From QZLE01 sp033852075 (lineage in GTDB: Bacteria > Pseudomonadota > Gammaproteobacteria > QZLD01): 64,000 nt of DNA. The DNA is taken from the NCBI GenBank assembly GCA_033852075.1, contig JAWSVC010000005.1, forward strand, positions 24,111 to 88,110, written 5' to 3'. Positions 18,401-26,816 of this stretch are shown here, one piece after another. The notes under the pieces were generated by a model. It was not told where the DNA came from. It saw nothing but the letters and a program-made list of their open reading frames with translations, and searched no databases. How positions within the stretch are numbered: the stretch's first letter is position 1; every line of letters starts with the position of its first letter. The translations under genes and the position numbers were made by a program.

Positions 18401-18535
18401 TTGGATCCGTTTTTCATTGGAATGGCAGTGACCATAATGGCCGGACTAACTTTTGCTACGGTATTAACTCTGTTAGTGATTCCTGTTTTATATGCAACAT
18501 TTTTCCGGGTAAAACCAGATCCAGAAGAGGTATAA
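15491..18535 (+). CDS. RND efflux transporter permease (AcrB family)
   Basis: A 1014-residue proton-driven pump of the AcrB/HAE superfamily. It has an N-terminal membrane helix, a periplasmic porter loop starting with the YPGATPTEVEEEVT motif, a helix cluster, a second loop and a second cluster ending in GMAVTIMAGLTFATVLTLLVIPVLY. In TM4 the proton-relay motif reads GMLVDNAIVV: the second Asp of AcrB's DD pair is Asn here. The TM10 Lys is kept (GMLIKNEIVLLDQ). The substrate cannot be predicted. The AGGAGGCA ribosome site before ATG 15491 is strong. Confidence 0.95.
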   Translation: MDIAAYTIKNKVVTYVLIVLIIIGGVFSYQRLGRLEDPEFTIKTAVVYTQYPGATPTEVEEEVTEKIETAVQQLKQIDKVRSLSKSGLSIVFVDMKDKYDKDTIPQVWDELRRKVDAAQANLPQGAKKSIVNDDFADVYGVFYAITGEDYSYKELKDFADELRKEVLLAQDVAKVEISGDQIEAVFVELSRSKLAQLGVNPAVILQTLNQQNIVSDAGKISAGDEHINLRTTGAFESVEEIGELMIPAGSLDKLVYLKDIAERIYKDYYTPARSYIKFNGEKALGFGVSTVPSGNVVVMGKAVKAKIEEFKENIPVGIELSKISFQSETVEKAVDGFITNLFEALGIVILLLVVFMGWREGVLIGLILLLTILVTFIFMDNMGVSLQRISLGALIIALGMLVDNAIVVAEGIVIKIEGGMDKTEAASKTVKETKWPLLGATFIAILAFAAISLSNDSTGEFLGSLFKVISVSLLMSWVLAITVTPLLCVVFLQDAEHIKQSHSNKFYDAYRWILKFCLRFRILFLGLLLVVLFASFYGFGKVEKSFFSDSSRPQYLVDIWLQHGTHIDKTAERLNEIDQYIRKLDGVESTVQFVGKGATRFILTYSPEEADGSYGQILVTVDDYHRIKDQMKQVEEYIQQNHSDIQKQLRNFVLGPGSGSKIEARFSGPDIKVLRELAGQAKQIMGADSNAKIVRDDWREKVKVVKVDMAEAKARNAGITRADLNGALKWTFDGTISGAYREGDDIEPIIVRPPEHERKGYDELKNIHIYSSVTNRHIPIEQVTDKISLEWEDELIKRRNRKRTITAMCDPKVGNASVLFARLRPQIEAIEIPPGYEMEWGGEYENSKRAEKKLMAKVPIAFTLMFLISVFLFNTIRHPIIIFLGLPLSVIGIACGLLLSGVPYGFMALLGFLSLAGMLIKNEIVLLDQINIEMNEGKAPYRAVLDASVSRVRPVAMAAFTTVLGMAPLLLDPFFIGMAVTIMAGLTFATVLTLLVIPVLYATFFRVKPDPEEV

Positions 18536-18537
18536 AA

Positions 18538-19800
18538 ATGAAATTGAGATATTTAATATTAATTGCAGTATCATTGTATATGACTTCTGGTTATGCAGAA
18601 AATTTACAACAGGCATGGGATATTGCACTACAAAGTAATCCATTGATTAATGCCAGTGAAAGAAATGTTGAGTCGGCACAGATAGGAGTTGAAGGGGCAA
18701 AGACGCAAAGAATGCCTTCTGTTGTAGGAAGTGCAGGATATACATGGCTTGATCATCCACAGGTATCTGTAGCAAGAGGGGCTGAGATGCAGGTTAGTGA
18801 AGACAGGATGCTTAGCTATGGCGTTAATATGAGTCTGCCTATATATACTGGTGGATATATCTCTGGATCTGTAAAAAATGCAGAGATTGGATTAAAGATA
18901 GCCGAAAATGATAAAGAACAGTTGGTAAATACAATAAAGCTAAAAGTTGCTGAAAGTTATATCAACATCCTTAGAACTCAACGATTAATGGTGGTTGCAG
19001 AGACAAGGTTGGATAGTCTTGAGCAGCATCATAAAAATGTTGAGCAGTTGTTGAAACAGGAAATGGTAGCCAAGAGTGATTTATTATCGGTTCAAGCTTC
19101 TTTAGCAGATGCGAAACAATCACTATTGCAGGCGAGAAATGCCAATGAGCTTGCTATAGCTCAATATAACTATTTGTTGGGTAGAGATCTTGAAAATGTA
19201 TCTGTATTAGAAGATGTGGATCATGCAGAGATAAGTGGAAGTTTAGTAAGCTTTATTAATCAGGCGCAAAAAAGCAGAACAGAGTTAATAAAGGCTAAAA
19301 GACAAAAAGAAGCTCTGCAAGCCAATATTGATATGGTATCTTCTGCAATAAAGCCCTCGGTAGCCCTTAATACCGGCTATAAATATCAGGAAAATAGCTT
19401 TACTAAATATGAAGGGCAGTGGTCTGCAACCATTGGTGTACAGTGGAAATTGTTTGACGGTGGTCAAAGCGGTAAAAAGAAAGCAGAATTAATGAGGCAG
19501 ATATCTGCGATTGATGAACAGATAAATGATTTAAAAAACAGAATTACGCTTGAGGTACGTTCTGCCTGGTTAAAGATGAATGAAACCAAGCTAAGGATTG
19601 CAACTGTTAAAGAAGCGGTTTCACAATCTGAAGAAAGTTTACGAAACATTAAGGCAAAATATGCTGCCGGGATGTCTACTCATACCGAAGTGCTGGATGC
19701 GGAAGCACTCAGAGAGCTTAGTAGTAGCAACTACTGTAATGCAAAGTATGATGCAGCTCTAGCCAGAATCGAACTAAAACATGCTGTTGGGGCTTTGTAA
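18538..19800 (+). CDS. TolC-family outer-membrane channel of the RND pump
   Basis: A 420-residue outer-membrane efflux protein. It has a signal peptide ending SGYAEN, then two OEP repeats with the long helical hairpins of TolC. The start LQQAWDIALQSNPLINASERNVESAQIGVEGAKTQRMPSV is classic, and the second repeat includes the SLRNIKAKYAAGMSTHTEVLDAEALREL signature. It is the last gene of the tetR-MFP-RND-OMF operon and starts 2 bp after the pump. The pump therefore has its own dedicated exit duct. Confidence 0.94.
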   Translation: MKLRYLILIAVSLYMTSGYAENLQQAWDIALQSNPLINASERNVESAQIGVEGAKTQRMPSVVGSAGYTWLDHPQVSVARGAEMQVSEDRMLSYGVNMSLPIYTGGYISGSVKNAEIGLKIAENDKEQLVNTIKLKVAESYINILRTQRLMVVAETRLDSLEQHHKNVEQLLKQEMVAKSDLLSVQASLADAKQSLLQARNANELAIAQYNYLLGRDLENVSVLEDVDHAEISGSLVSFINQAQKSRTELIKAKRQKEALQANIDMVSSAIKPSVALNTGYKYQENSFTKYEGQWSATIGVQWKLFDGGQSGKKKAELMRQISAIDEQINDLKNRITLEVRSAWLKMNETKLRIATVKEAVSQSEESLRNIKAKYAAGMSTHTEVLDAEALRELSSSNYCNAKYDAALARIELKHAVGAL

Positions 19801-19828
19801 CTTATATTTTTATTCCCCCGCTTTTAAC

Positions 19829-20038
19829 GATCAACAGGGTTGAGTCTTTGATTTTTATTCTTTTTATTAAGAATCAATAGGCAATCGATCCTTGTTGATT
19901 AAGACTCTCCAATATTTTTAGTCTGAGGTAGCCAGACACACTTTTTGGGACGGTATCTCTATTTTACGAAGAAGATGATCTTGCGGAACAAGTTCATCTA
20001 TGCAGACAACCTCTAAAGAGGATTGGGTTTGAGGTCTT
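19829..20038. ncRNA. Candidate structured RNA downstream of the efflux operon
   Basis: The gap between two convergent genes is unusually rich in nested stems. ATCAACAGGG (19830-19839) pairs with CCTTGTTGAT (19890-19899) and encloses TTGATT/AATCAA. AAGAC (19901-19905) pairs with GTCTT (20034-20038) and CCAAT (19909-19913) with ATTGG (20022-20026). These close a multibranch containing three hairpins: GTCTG/CAGAC (19921-19937), AGATGA-T-CTTG/CAAG-T-TCATCT around loop CGGAA (19973-19999), and CCTCT/AGAGG (20010-20021). I found no open frame and could not match it to 6S, tmRNA or SRP RNA. Strand and expression are unknown. Confidence 0.3.
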
Positions 20039-20060
20039 TCGTTTTAGCATACCCCATTAT

Positions 20061-20092
20061 AAAAAAGTCCTCGCATATCTGCGAGGACTTTG
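20061..20092 (-). terminator. Intrinsic terminator for the leftward secreted-protein gene
   Basis: AAGTCCTCGC (20065-20074) and GCGAGGACTT (20081-20090) form a perfect 10-bp stem with a 6-base loop. On the minus strand it is followed by TTTTTTAT, a good U tract. On the plus strand only TTTG follows, so leftward termination is favoured. Confidence 0.85.
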
Positions 20093-20155
20093 TCAGCAGT
20101 CTGAATTGGGGGTAAAAATTACCCCCAATAATGAAAATAAACAGACATATTCAAT

Positions 20156-21700
20156 TTATTTATGCCCGTGTCCATGCCCATGCCCATTTCCATTGTTTTG
20201 AACAGGCACGGAAAGCATTAGAGCTCTGACCATTACACGGCCCTGGGGTTTCCATACATCTTTTTGATCACCTTTGAACCAAAGAGTTGTACTTTTCGCA
20301 TGATCTTCAATATTTTCTGGGTTTGGAGCAACTTCCAGAATAGTGAACTCATTACCAGTTGCATGATAAGTAACTTCACCTCTACCTTCCCATGGGTGAC
20401 CAGCATAAACGTCATCGCTTAGCATGGTTTGAGTATTGTAAAGTGTTACAGGTTGAATACCGTCTGCAACAGGTTGCTCTGATCCTTCATATAAGTTAGG
20501 GAACTCTGTATATTTATTGCCACTTTGGAATAGAGTCCAATCATTACCCGCCATACTATATAAAAAAGTCCCATTTTTAGCGTAATACTCATAACCTTTG
20601 TATTCCATATGCCATGGACCATTTGTGCTATCACGATGTAAAGGATCAAGTAATGTTTCTACAGGATCATGAAGAACATTTGAAAAATAGAGATCTGTTT
20701 CAAGAACTGCTGGTTCACCATGTGCCATTTCAAGGATGCCGCCACATCCACAAGTACATAGTGGTTCTGTTGGAATAGGTTTGCCGGCAAGTGTACCGCC
20801 TTGAGTGTATACATAGAACTTAAGGTCTTTATTATGTTTTTTAATAGGTTTATGGTTGAAAGTAACTTTTGGTCTCCACCAATCACCAAGATGAATAAAG
20901 GCATAGTCCCATGCTTGAAGAATGTCGCCATCTTTCAAAATTAACTGTTTAACCGGTTCATCATGATGTTTGTAGATAACGATCATTCCCCAAGAAGCAG
21001 AACCAAGACATGAATTGTATTCTGCACTTCCTGCTGGGTTATCGACATAGTTATCTGCATCATTAGCACTTAGATCAACTTTTTCTGGTGGATAAACCTT
21101 AACATTAATATCACCAGCTAGATTTTTAAAATAATTTGTTACGTCAAGTCTATTACCCCAATGACCAGTAGCGGTGCGGAATAGAGTTCCAAACTTTGCA
21201 GTAAATACCTTGCTACTAATTACTGAATCAGAACCAACGTGAGTTTGACCGTCTGGCTGGTCTTCAGCGTTATCAAATGGTCCTAGTAGTTGACCATCAA
21301 CCTCAAAACTGATGTGGTTGCTTTTTACATCTTCAATTGTATTAAGGTTATCAGGAGTGAAGTCGTTAAACGTCATACCATATTTTTCTATTCCATCAAG
21401 ATTGATAGAACCACCGTAATATAAAAATGCATATTTAACTTTAGCACCGGCAGGTATTGATAATGTTGCCTCGGTTGGGGTGGTTTGAACTCTTGGGTGG
21501 GAATCAGGATTTTCATCAGATCCGATAGCCAAGTGGTTACCTGTAAAGGCAACACCATATTTTCCAGTTATATCGAGAGCTGTTGACATGTTGCCTGCTT
21601 CTTCAGCATTCTCATATGGTTCAACATATATGCCAGCTGAATCTTCGGCAAATATGCTAATACTGAAAAACATTAAGAGTATAGTCGTGAGTAATTTCAT
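20156..21700 (-). CDS. Exported protein of unknown function with Gly-His tail
   Basis: A 514-residue protein I do not recognise. Residues 1-18 are a signal peptide (MKLLTTILLMFFSISIFA). The body is beta-rich, with many aromatic and Gly residues and several Cys (CLGSASWG and the clustered CTCGCGG). Segments such as AKVKYAFLYYGGSIN and RLDVTNYFKN recall the amino-terminal region of large secreted surface proteins, but I cannot assign a domain. The last residues are GNGHGHGHGHK, a His-rich tail that could bind Ni, Zn or Cu. The start has AGGACG ahead. It is a single-gene transcription unit with its own terminator, probably periplasmic or secreted. Confidence 0.75.
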   Translation of the reverse strand: MKLLTTILLMFFSISIFAEDSAGIYVEPYENAEEAGNMSTALDITGKYGVAFTGNHLAIGSDENPDSHPRVQTTPTEATLSIPAGAKVKYAFLYYGGSINLDGIEKYGMTFNDFTPDNLNTIEDVKSNHISFEVDGQLLGPFDNAEDQPDGQTHVGSDSVISSKVFTAKFGTLFRTATGHWGNRLDVTNYFKNLAGDINVKVYPPEKVDLSANDADNYVDNPAGSAEYNSCLGSASWGMIVIYKHHDEPVKQLILKDGDILQAWDYAFIHLGDWWRPKVTFNHKPIKKHNKDLKFYVYTQGGTLAGKPIPTEPLCTCGCGGILEMAHGEPAVLETDLYFSNVLHDPVETLLDPLHRDSTNGPWHMEYKGYEYYAKNGTFLYSMAGNDWTLFQSGNKYTEFPNLYEGSEQPVADGIQPVTLYNTQTMLSDDVYAGHPWEGRGEVTYHATGNEFTILEVAPNPENIEDHAKSTTLWFKGDQKDVWKPQGRVMVRALMLSVPVQNNGNGHGHGHGHK

Positions 21701-22269
21701 ATTATCGTCCTAGTATTGTTATTGGATAATTGTTTTTGTTGGAAACAAACGGTTAATACTGAAAATTTCCAAATGCAATATCCGATTTGTAAAGTGGAAC
21801 ATTTATTATTGGGGTAAACTAATTGGCTTGATACTCCTTCTGCCTAATTTAGTATCTTCCATGAAATCAATAAGTTTCAAATTATTACACAAAAAACCTA
21901 CTGATAAAATATGAAAGACGCAAAAATCATATGCCTTTTATATGGAAATATGACTAATAAACCAAATAATTAAAAACTAATGTTTGGTTTTGAAGATCAT
22001 AAATCAATTATTTTAACTTTCAAAGTATATATACCTTAATAATACGGACAAAATGTTAAAAAAAAGAACTGTGCGATGTTTCCATTATGAAATAAAACAC
22101 ATTTTTGAAAAAATAATCGGCAAGATAAGAAAATAATGTGTGTGTATGTATTGTAAACCAGCATAAATCGCAACCAATAAGTTTGTTATGTAATTTACAT
22201 ACCTATATGTATGTAAAAGCAATAACGATTATGTAGTTCGATAATCATTACATATGAAAACTATGCTTT
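21701..22269. other. 569-bp AT-rich intergenic region with an inverted repeat
   Basis: The right end of this gap is the 3' side of the leftward ntrX group and the left end is the promoter side of the secreted-protein gene. The one clear structure is TTTACATAC (22194-22202) / GTATGTAAA (22209-22217), a perfect 9-bp inverted repeat with a 6-base spacer and no T tract. It looks more like an operator than a terminator. No gene is seen. Confidence 0.5.
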
Positions 22270-22590
22270 TTATTTGTCTATTTCGCCTGTTTTTTTGTTC
22301 AAATCCAGCAAATTATGCCCATAAACAGATTTTGATTTTAGGTCATTTACAATAACCATACCAACTCCTTGAATGGTTGAGTTGATAATAACATGCTCGT
22401 ATTTGCCGCCTTGCATTTGGTAGACGTGATTTACATTGCCCTCGGTACAATCGAATTCTTCAAAATCTTCTGCTGGTATTTTTTCTACATAGTCCCAAAA
22501 ATCAAATAGAGGTTCTGCACCTTCTTCAGCCTTGGTTGGTTTGTTGATGGTCGCTTGAAATTCTTTTTCGGTTAATTTTCTTGTATTCAT
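22270..22590 (-). CDS. Hypothetical protein downstream of ntrX
   Basis: A 106-residue acidic, soluble protein of no recognised family. The N-terminal 30 residues are charged and probably helical (RKLTEKEFQATINKPTKAEEGAEP). The rest alternates short beta-like stretches (YEHVIINSTIQGVGMVIVND). There is no signal peptide or membrane segment. It starts 34 bp after the ntrX stop and is probably cotranscribed, so it may relate to NtrYX signalling, but that is inference from position alone. Confidence 0.65.
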   Translation of the reverse strand: MNTRKLTEKEFQATINKPTKAEEGAEPLFDFWDYVEKIPAEDFEEFDCTEGNVNHVYQMQGGKYEHVIINSTIQGVGMVIVNDLKSKSVYGHNLLDLNKKTGEIDK

Positions 22591-22624
22591 AGTTCTCTGA
22601 ATTAATTAAGTTTTTAGTTATAAA

Positions 22625-23992
22625 TTATTTATCCTTGGGGTCAATACCATAACCTTTAAGTTTACGATAAAGGTTGGTACGTTCTACACCGATTCTTTTT
22701 GCTAATTGGCTGACTCCGCCTGGGTAATTTTCTAACTGATATAAAAGATATTCCTTTTCAAAGTTATCACGAGCTTCTTTTAGGGGAAGTTCAAATAGTG
22801 CAGATGATATATTGCCTTGGATTTCTGGTTGGACAGGGTCATCGCCAAGAATCTTTTCGATCTCTTCCAAAGAGATCTCTTCATCGCTGCCAAGAATGAG
22901 AAGACGTTGTACCATATTCTTTAGTTCGCGGATATTTCCTGGCCATAAATAATTTCTAAGCTTATTTTGTGCAGCAAAGCTAGCCTTACGATATTTGAGA
23001 CTATCTTTCCTTACAAATAGATCTATATAGTATTCAAGCAATTCTAGTACGTCATCCTGATGTTCACGTAAAGGGGGGATGTGAATCGGCACCACATTCA
23101 GTTGATAATAAAGGTCATCGCGGAAACGTCCACTTTTTACCTCTTCAGCAATATCTAACCGAGTTGCGGCTACAACACGTACATCAATTTCGGTTGGCTC
23201 ACTAGCGCCAATCCTAATAATTTTGCCGCTTTGCAGTGCACTTAATAAGCGAATCTGGGTTTGCATGTCCAGATCAGTAACTTCATTAATAAAAAGGGTG
23301 CCGGTATTTGCTTGCTCTAATAGCCCATAGATAACTTTTCCATCTTCATCTTTACCGAATAATTCAGTATTGGAATTTTCCTTGGTTAGTGTACCTGCCG
23401 CTACTTCAATGAATGGAGCATCTTTACGTAGGCTCAGGTTATGTAGATAGCGAGCGAAACTTGCTTTTCCTGTTCCAGCCTCTCCGGATATCAAAACCCA
23501 GGTGTCATGGTGCGCAATTTTTTTAATCTGTTTGCGTAATTCTTGCATCACTTCACTACGACCAATTGGTTCATCAAGTGGTATCAAAAGCTGTTTTAGA
23601 TCGGTATTTTCTCGTTGCAGCTTGGCATTTTCCAATGCTCTTTCTACGGTTAGTAAAAGTTTTGCAATTGAAAGTGGTTTTTCGATGAAGTCGTAGGCGC
23701 CAAGTCTGGTTGCCTCAAGAGCATGCTCAATCCTACCATGCCCAGACATCATAATAACTGGACAGGGTAGACCGCCGTTTTCGGACCATTCCTTTAATAG
23801 GGAGATGCCATCTAGGTCAGGCATCCAAATATCTAAAAGAATTAGATCGGGCTTATGATTACGCAGTTTCTGTTGTGCTTCTGCTGCATTTGCAGCCGAA
23901 CCTACGGTAAATCCTTCGTCATCCAGTATTTCACAAAGTAAAGTTCTGATATCTGGTTCATCGTCGACTATCAGAACGTAAGGTGTGCTCAT
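22625..23992 (-). CDS. ntrX: NtrX-type response regulator, AAA+ core atypical
   Basis: A 455-residue receiver-AAA-Fis regulator. Receiver Asp 54 lies in ILLDIWMPDLDG. Walker A is GEAGTGKA (170-177). Two features of a sigma-54 activator are missing: the GAFTGA loop (ELFGKDEDGKVIYGLLEQA stands in its place) and the Walker B Asp (LFINEVTD instead of LFLDEIGD). The C-terminal Fis helix-turn-helix is intact (GGVSQLAKRIGVERTNLYRKLKGYG). Some NtrX proteins are known to lack GAFTGA and act without sigma-54. It overlaps ntrY by 4 bp. Confidence 0.92.
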   Translation of the reverse strand: MSTPYVLIVDDEPDIRTLLCEILDDEGFTVGSAANAAEAQQKLRNHKPDLILLDIWMPDLDGISLLKEWSENGGLPCPVIMMSGHGRIEHALEATRLGAYDFIEKPLSIAKLLLTVERALENAKLQRENTDLKQLLIPLDEPIGRSEVMQELRKQIKKIAHHDTWVLISGEAGTGKASFARYLHNLSLRKDAPFIEVAAGTLTKENSNTELFGKDEDGKVIYGLLEQANTGTLFINEVTDLDMQTQIRLLSALQSGKIIRIGASEPTEIDVRVVAATRLDIAEEVKSGRFRDDLYYQLNVVPIHIPPLREHQDDVLELLEYYIDLFVRKDSLKYRKASFAAQNKLRNYLWPGNIRELKNMVQRLLILGSDEEISLEEIEKILGDDPVQPEIQGNISSALFELPLKEARDNFEKEYLLYQLENYPGGVSQLAKRIGVERTNLYRKLKGYGIDPKDK

Positions 23993-26220
23993 GATTGTGC
24001 TCCTGAATCATTAATTTCTGGTGCTGGTAGATTTATTGAGATTTCTGCTCCACCACCTGTGCAATTTTTAGCATATATCTTACCACCATGTTCTTCGATA
24101 ATCTTTTTCACAATAGGCATTCCAAGGCCGGTTCCCTTTTCTTTGGTGGTGACGTATGGTTCAAAGATATGCTCCAAAACACCTTCAGCAAATCCAGGGC
24201 CATTATCAAGAATAGTAAAGTTGATATAAGTATACCCCTGCTTTTCATAGGTGCTTGCATTGATAGTTAATTTGAGGTGTTCATCGGTTTTGGGCGCAGA
24301 TAGTAGTGATTCAACCCCGTTGCGGATGAGGTTATTAAATACTTGGCGCATTCTGCTGGCATCTGCTCTAATTATTGGAAGATTATCATTATTATTAAAG
24401 GTAAATTCGATCTCGTTATTGGCACTGGTAAATAGGTCTAGTACCTCACTTACTATAGTATCGATATGTATATTGGAAGGTTTACTAGCTGGTGAACGGG
24501 CATAATCTGCAAATTCATTCACCATCTCTTTCATGGTATCAACTTGTGAAATGATGGTATTGGTGGCACGATCAAATAGTTCGGCATCTTCGGGAGACAG
24601 CTTCTTCAGATACTTAAGGCGCAATCTTTCGGTTGCAAGCTGTATAGGGGTAAGGGGATTTTTGATTTCATGGGCAAGACGGCGAGCCACTTCACTCCAG
24701 GCTGAATCGCGCTGAGCCTGTACGATACCGGTGATATCATCAAACACGATAACATAGCCATTACGCCCACTTAGTCCACCAGGTATCGAAACTCCATGAC
24801 ACATAATAATTTGTTTTCCTTGTGGACCAAGGTATGTTACCTGTTCGGACCAATCTTCTTGTACTCCGGTAATATTGCGTACCAACATTTCAACGAAGGA
24901 ATCAAGGAAGGGGTAGTGGTCAGAGATCATGTCTATACGCTCTTCAAGAATCTTATTGATCTCTATCTTAAGGATTTCTTCTGCAGATGAATTAGCGGTA
25001 CGCACTAAATAGTCCGCGTTTATGGTTAATACTCCCGATCTAAGGTGGCCAAGAACCGTTTCCAGATAAGTTTTTTGGCGTTCAACCTGCTGTCGGCTGT
25101 AATTAGCATCATCACGTACCTGGGCAATCTTGCGAGTCATGTCGTTAAAAGATTTTACAAGATAACCAAGTTCACCTTCACCAACAGAAGGCAGCTGACG
25201 ACTATAGTCACCAGTGGAGATGGCTTGGGTTCCGTCAATTAGAACGCTAACCGGTGCGATGAATCTGCGGGCTGCATAAAAGGCCGCCCAAATAGATGCC
25301 AAAATACTTAGACCAAGAACAAGTGAAAGAGTAAGCATGAAGCTGGTTTTAAGAGGGCCGCGCATATAGGTGAGCTGGTTATAGGTATCAAAGGCGTTGG
25401 TAATGTCATCGGCTAGGGCATTTATATGTTCAGGGATTGGAAACAGTGCATATAACGCCCACTGTTCAGCTTCAGCGTCTTGTTTGGAAATTGGCACCAT
25501 AATGCGGATATGAAGCCCTTTTTCTTCAACAGGATCAATACCAATAAAGGGCTTCCCGCTTCTTACTTGAGATAATACCGACTGAGAAGGGGTGTGCGGA
25601 ATAAAATCAGTAGGGTCTTCTGAGCTGGATGCAACGATACGGGCATTTTTGCCGTAGATAGATAATTCAGAAGATTTTATATCATGACGGATATCGTTAA
25701 GGGTAAGTGCCGCAAGCTCTTCTGGAATTGATTCCATAATCTTAGCGCTTGCTTCGACTCGGTGGAGCAGATCTCTGGTACGCAAGTTAATAGATGATCT
25801 GGAAAGTTCTATTGAATTTTTAAGAGCTCCCTCAACTTCAACATCAAACCAACTATCGATGCTTTGAGTAAGAAATTTACTTGAAAAATAGAAAACCATA
25901 GAGACTGGTACAATAGATAACACAACACATATGACAACCAAACGGATAGTTAATTTTGTACCGATTATTTTTTTACGATATTGGTTTGCGAGTTGATAAA
26001 AGTTATAGATAACCAAGAAGGTAAGTAAAAGTCCGAGTCCAACGTTGATGATGATCAGCCATAGATACATATTGCTAAAGCGATCGGAATTTTGGGTTGC
26101 GCTACTCATTAGATATAGGGAAAAAAGTAGCATTAAAAAGATAATGATGCGTGGATAAAGCCCACTGCGTTTAGTAGTAAAGGTTGGTTTTCTTACTCTT
26201 TTAGTATCCATGTTGCCCAA
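23989..26220 (-). CDS. ntrY: NtrY-type membrane sensor histidine kinase
   Basis: A 743-residue membrane kinase, cognate to NtrX. Three helices near the N-terminus (about residues 25-130) and one at about 305-330 bracket a periplasmic sensing region. A HAMP segment (YAARRFIAPVSVLIDGTQAIS), a PAS domain (LRSGVLTINADYLVRTANSSAEEIL), the H-box RRLAHEIKNPLTPIQLATERLRLKYL, the N-box NLIRNGVESLL and the G-boxes LDNGPGFAEG and KGTGLGMPIVKKIIEEHGG follow. It is involved in nitrogen or redox/envelope sensing in other proteobacteria. Its start overlaps the DUF4390 gene by 28 bp, or 19 bp if the Met at codon 4 is used. Confidence 0.93.
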   Translation of the reverse strand: MGNMDTKRVRKPTFTTKRSGLYPRIIIFLMLLFSLYLMSSATQNSDRFSNMYLWLIIINVGLGLLLTFLVIYNFYQLANQYRKKIIGTKLTIRLVVICVVLSIVPVSMVFYFSSKFLTQSIDSWFDVEVEGALKNSIELSRSSINLRTRDLLHRVEASAKIMESIPEELAALTLNDIRHDIKSSELSIYGKNARIVASSSEDPTDFIPHTPSQSVLSQVRSGKPFIGIDPVEEKGLHIRIMVPISKQDAEAEQWALYALFPIPEHINALADDITNAFDTYNQLTYMRGPLKTSFMLTLSLVLGLSILASIWAAFYAARRFIAPVSVLIDGTQAISTGDYSRQLPSVGEGELGYLVKSFNDMTRKIAQVRDDANYSRQQVERQKTYLETVLGHLRSGVLTINADYLVRTANSSAEEILKIEINKILEERIDMISDHYPFLDSFVEMLVRNITGVQEDWSEQVTYLGPQGKQIIMCHGVSIPGGLSGRNGYVIVFDDITGIVQAQRDSAWSEVARRLAHEIKNPLTPIQLATERLRLKYLKKLSPEDAELFDRATNTIISQVDTMKEMVNEFADYARSPASKPSNIHIDTIVSEVLDLFTSANNEIEFTFNNNDNLPIIRADASRMRQVFNNLIRNGVESLLSAPKTDEHLKLTINASTYEKQGYTYINFTILDNGPGFAEGVLEHIFEPYVTTKEKGTGLGMPIVKKIIEEHGGKIYAKNCTGGGAEISINLPAPEINDSGAQS

Positions 26221-26816
26221 TCACTTTTTAAACGCCAGTTTGATGAGAAATAGGCCGTTGCGCGTAATGGTAGCGGCAAGGCTGAAATATCAAGCCTATT
26301 ACGAACTCTTATATATAGCTCCTCGTTTTTTGGTAATAGATTTTTATCAACCAAAGGAAGGTCTTTAATTTTTTGAAGAGCTATTAGAATCGTATATAGG
26401 CTTGAATAGGATGACTGTTTTCCTGTGTTAAGATTGGTAAGGATATATTGCTGACTTAGTGCGTGATAATTAATTTTAAATCTTTGGTTTAAATCCAGGA
26501 TAGTAGTGTTCATATACCATGATTCGGTATATACCGAGAATTGAGTTTCCAGAACTATGGCAACGCCGTTGTTTAAGGCTTCTGTGATTGTGTTATTAAG
26601 GTTAAATTCCTGTTCGACATCAACCAAAAAGACATTATCAACAAGATGGGTAGCCAGGTTGTTGATAATAAGTTCGCTTTGGCTTTCTTTTGATTTTTCA
26701 TTGGCAAATAAGAATGTTGCTACTGTGAGCAAAACAAACAATAAAGCCACCTTTAACACTAAAGAGAGCTTATGGTTTCGAAAAGTATTGGTGTATATTA
26801 CTGTTCCCGTTTGCAT
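26193..26816 (-). CDS. DUF4390-domain membrane-anchored protein
   Basis: A 207-residue protein with one hydrophobic N-terminal segment (about residues 16-38, LSLVLKVALLFVLLTVATFLFAN) acting as signal or anchor. The body matches DUF4390 as I know it: FNLNNTITEALNNGVAIVLETQFSVY, the RFKINYHALSQQYILTNLNTG strand pair and the final YFSSNWRLKSDWATWILKE. The function is unknown. The rsmB-DUF4390-ntrY-ntrX order is conserved in several beta- and gammaproteobacteria, which supports the call. It overlaps rsmB by 19 bp and ntrY by 19-28 bp, implying tight translational coupling. Confidence 0.82.
   Translation of the reverse strand: MQTGTVIYTNTFRNHKLSLVLKVALLFVLLTVATFLFANEKSKESQSELIINNLATHLVDNVFLVDVEQEFNLNNTITEALNNGVAIVLETQFSVYTESWYMNTTILDLNQRFKINYHALSQQYILTNLNTGKQSSYSSLYTILIALQKIKDLPLVDKNLLPKNEELYIRVRNRLDISALPLPLRATAYFSSNWRLKSDWATWILKE

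Larger units (their letters stand above)
19801..20155. other. 355-bp convergent intergenic region
   Basis: This lies between the TolC-family gene and the leftward secreted-protein gene. It holds the structured segment and the terminator listed separately. I see no protein-coding frame in it. Confidence 0.6.
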
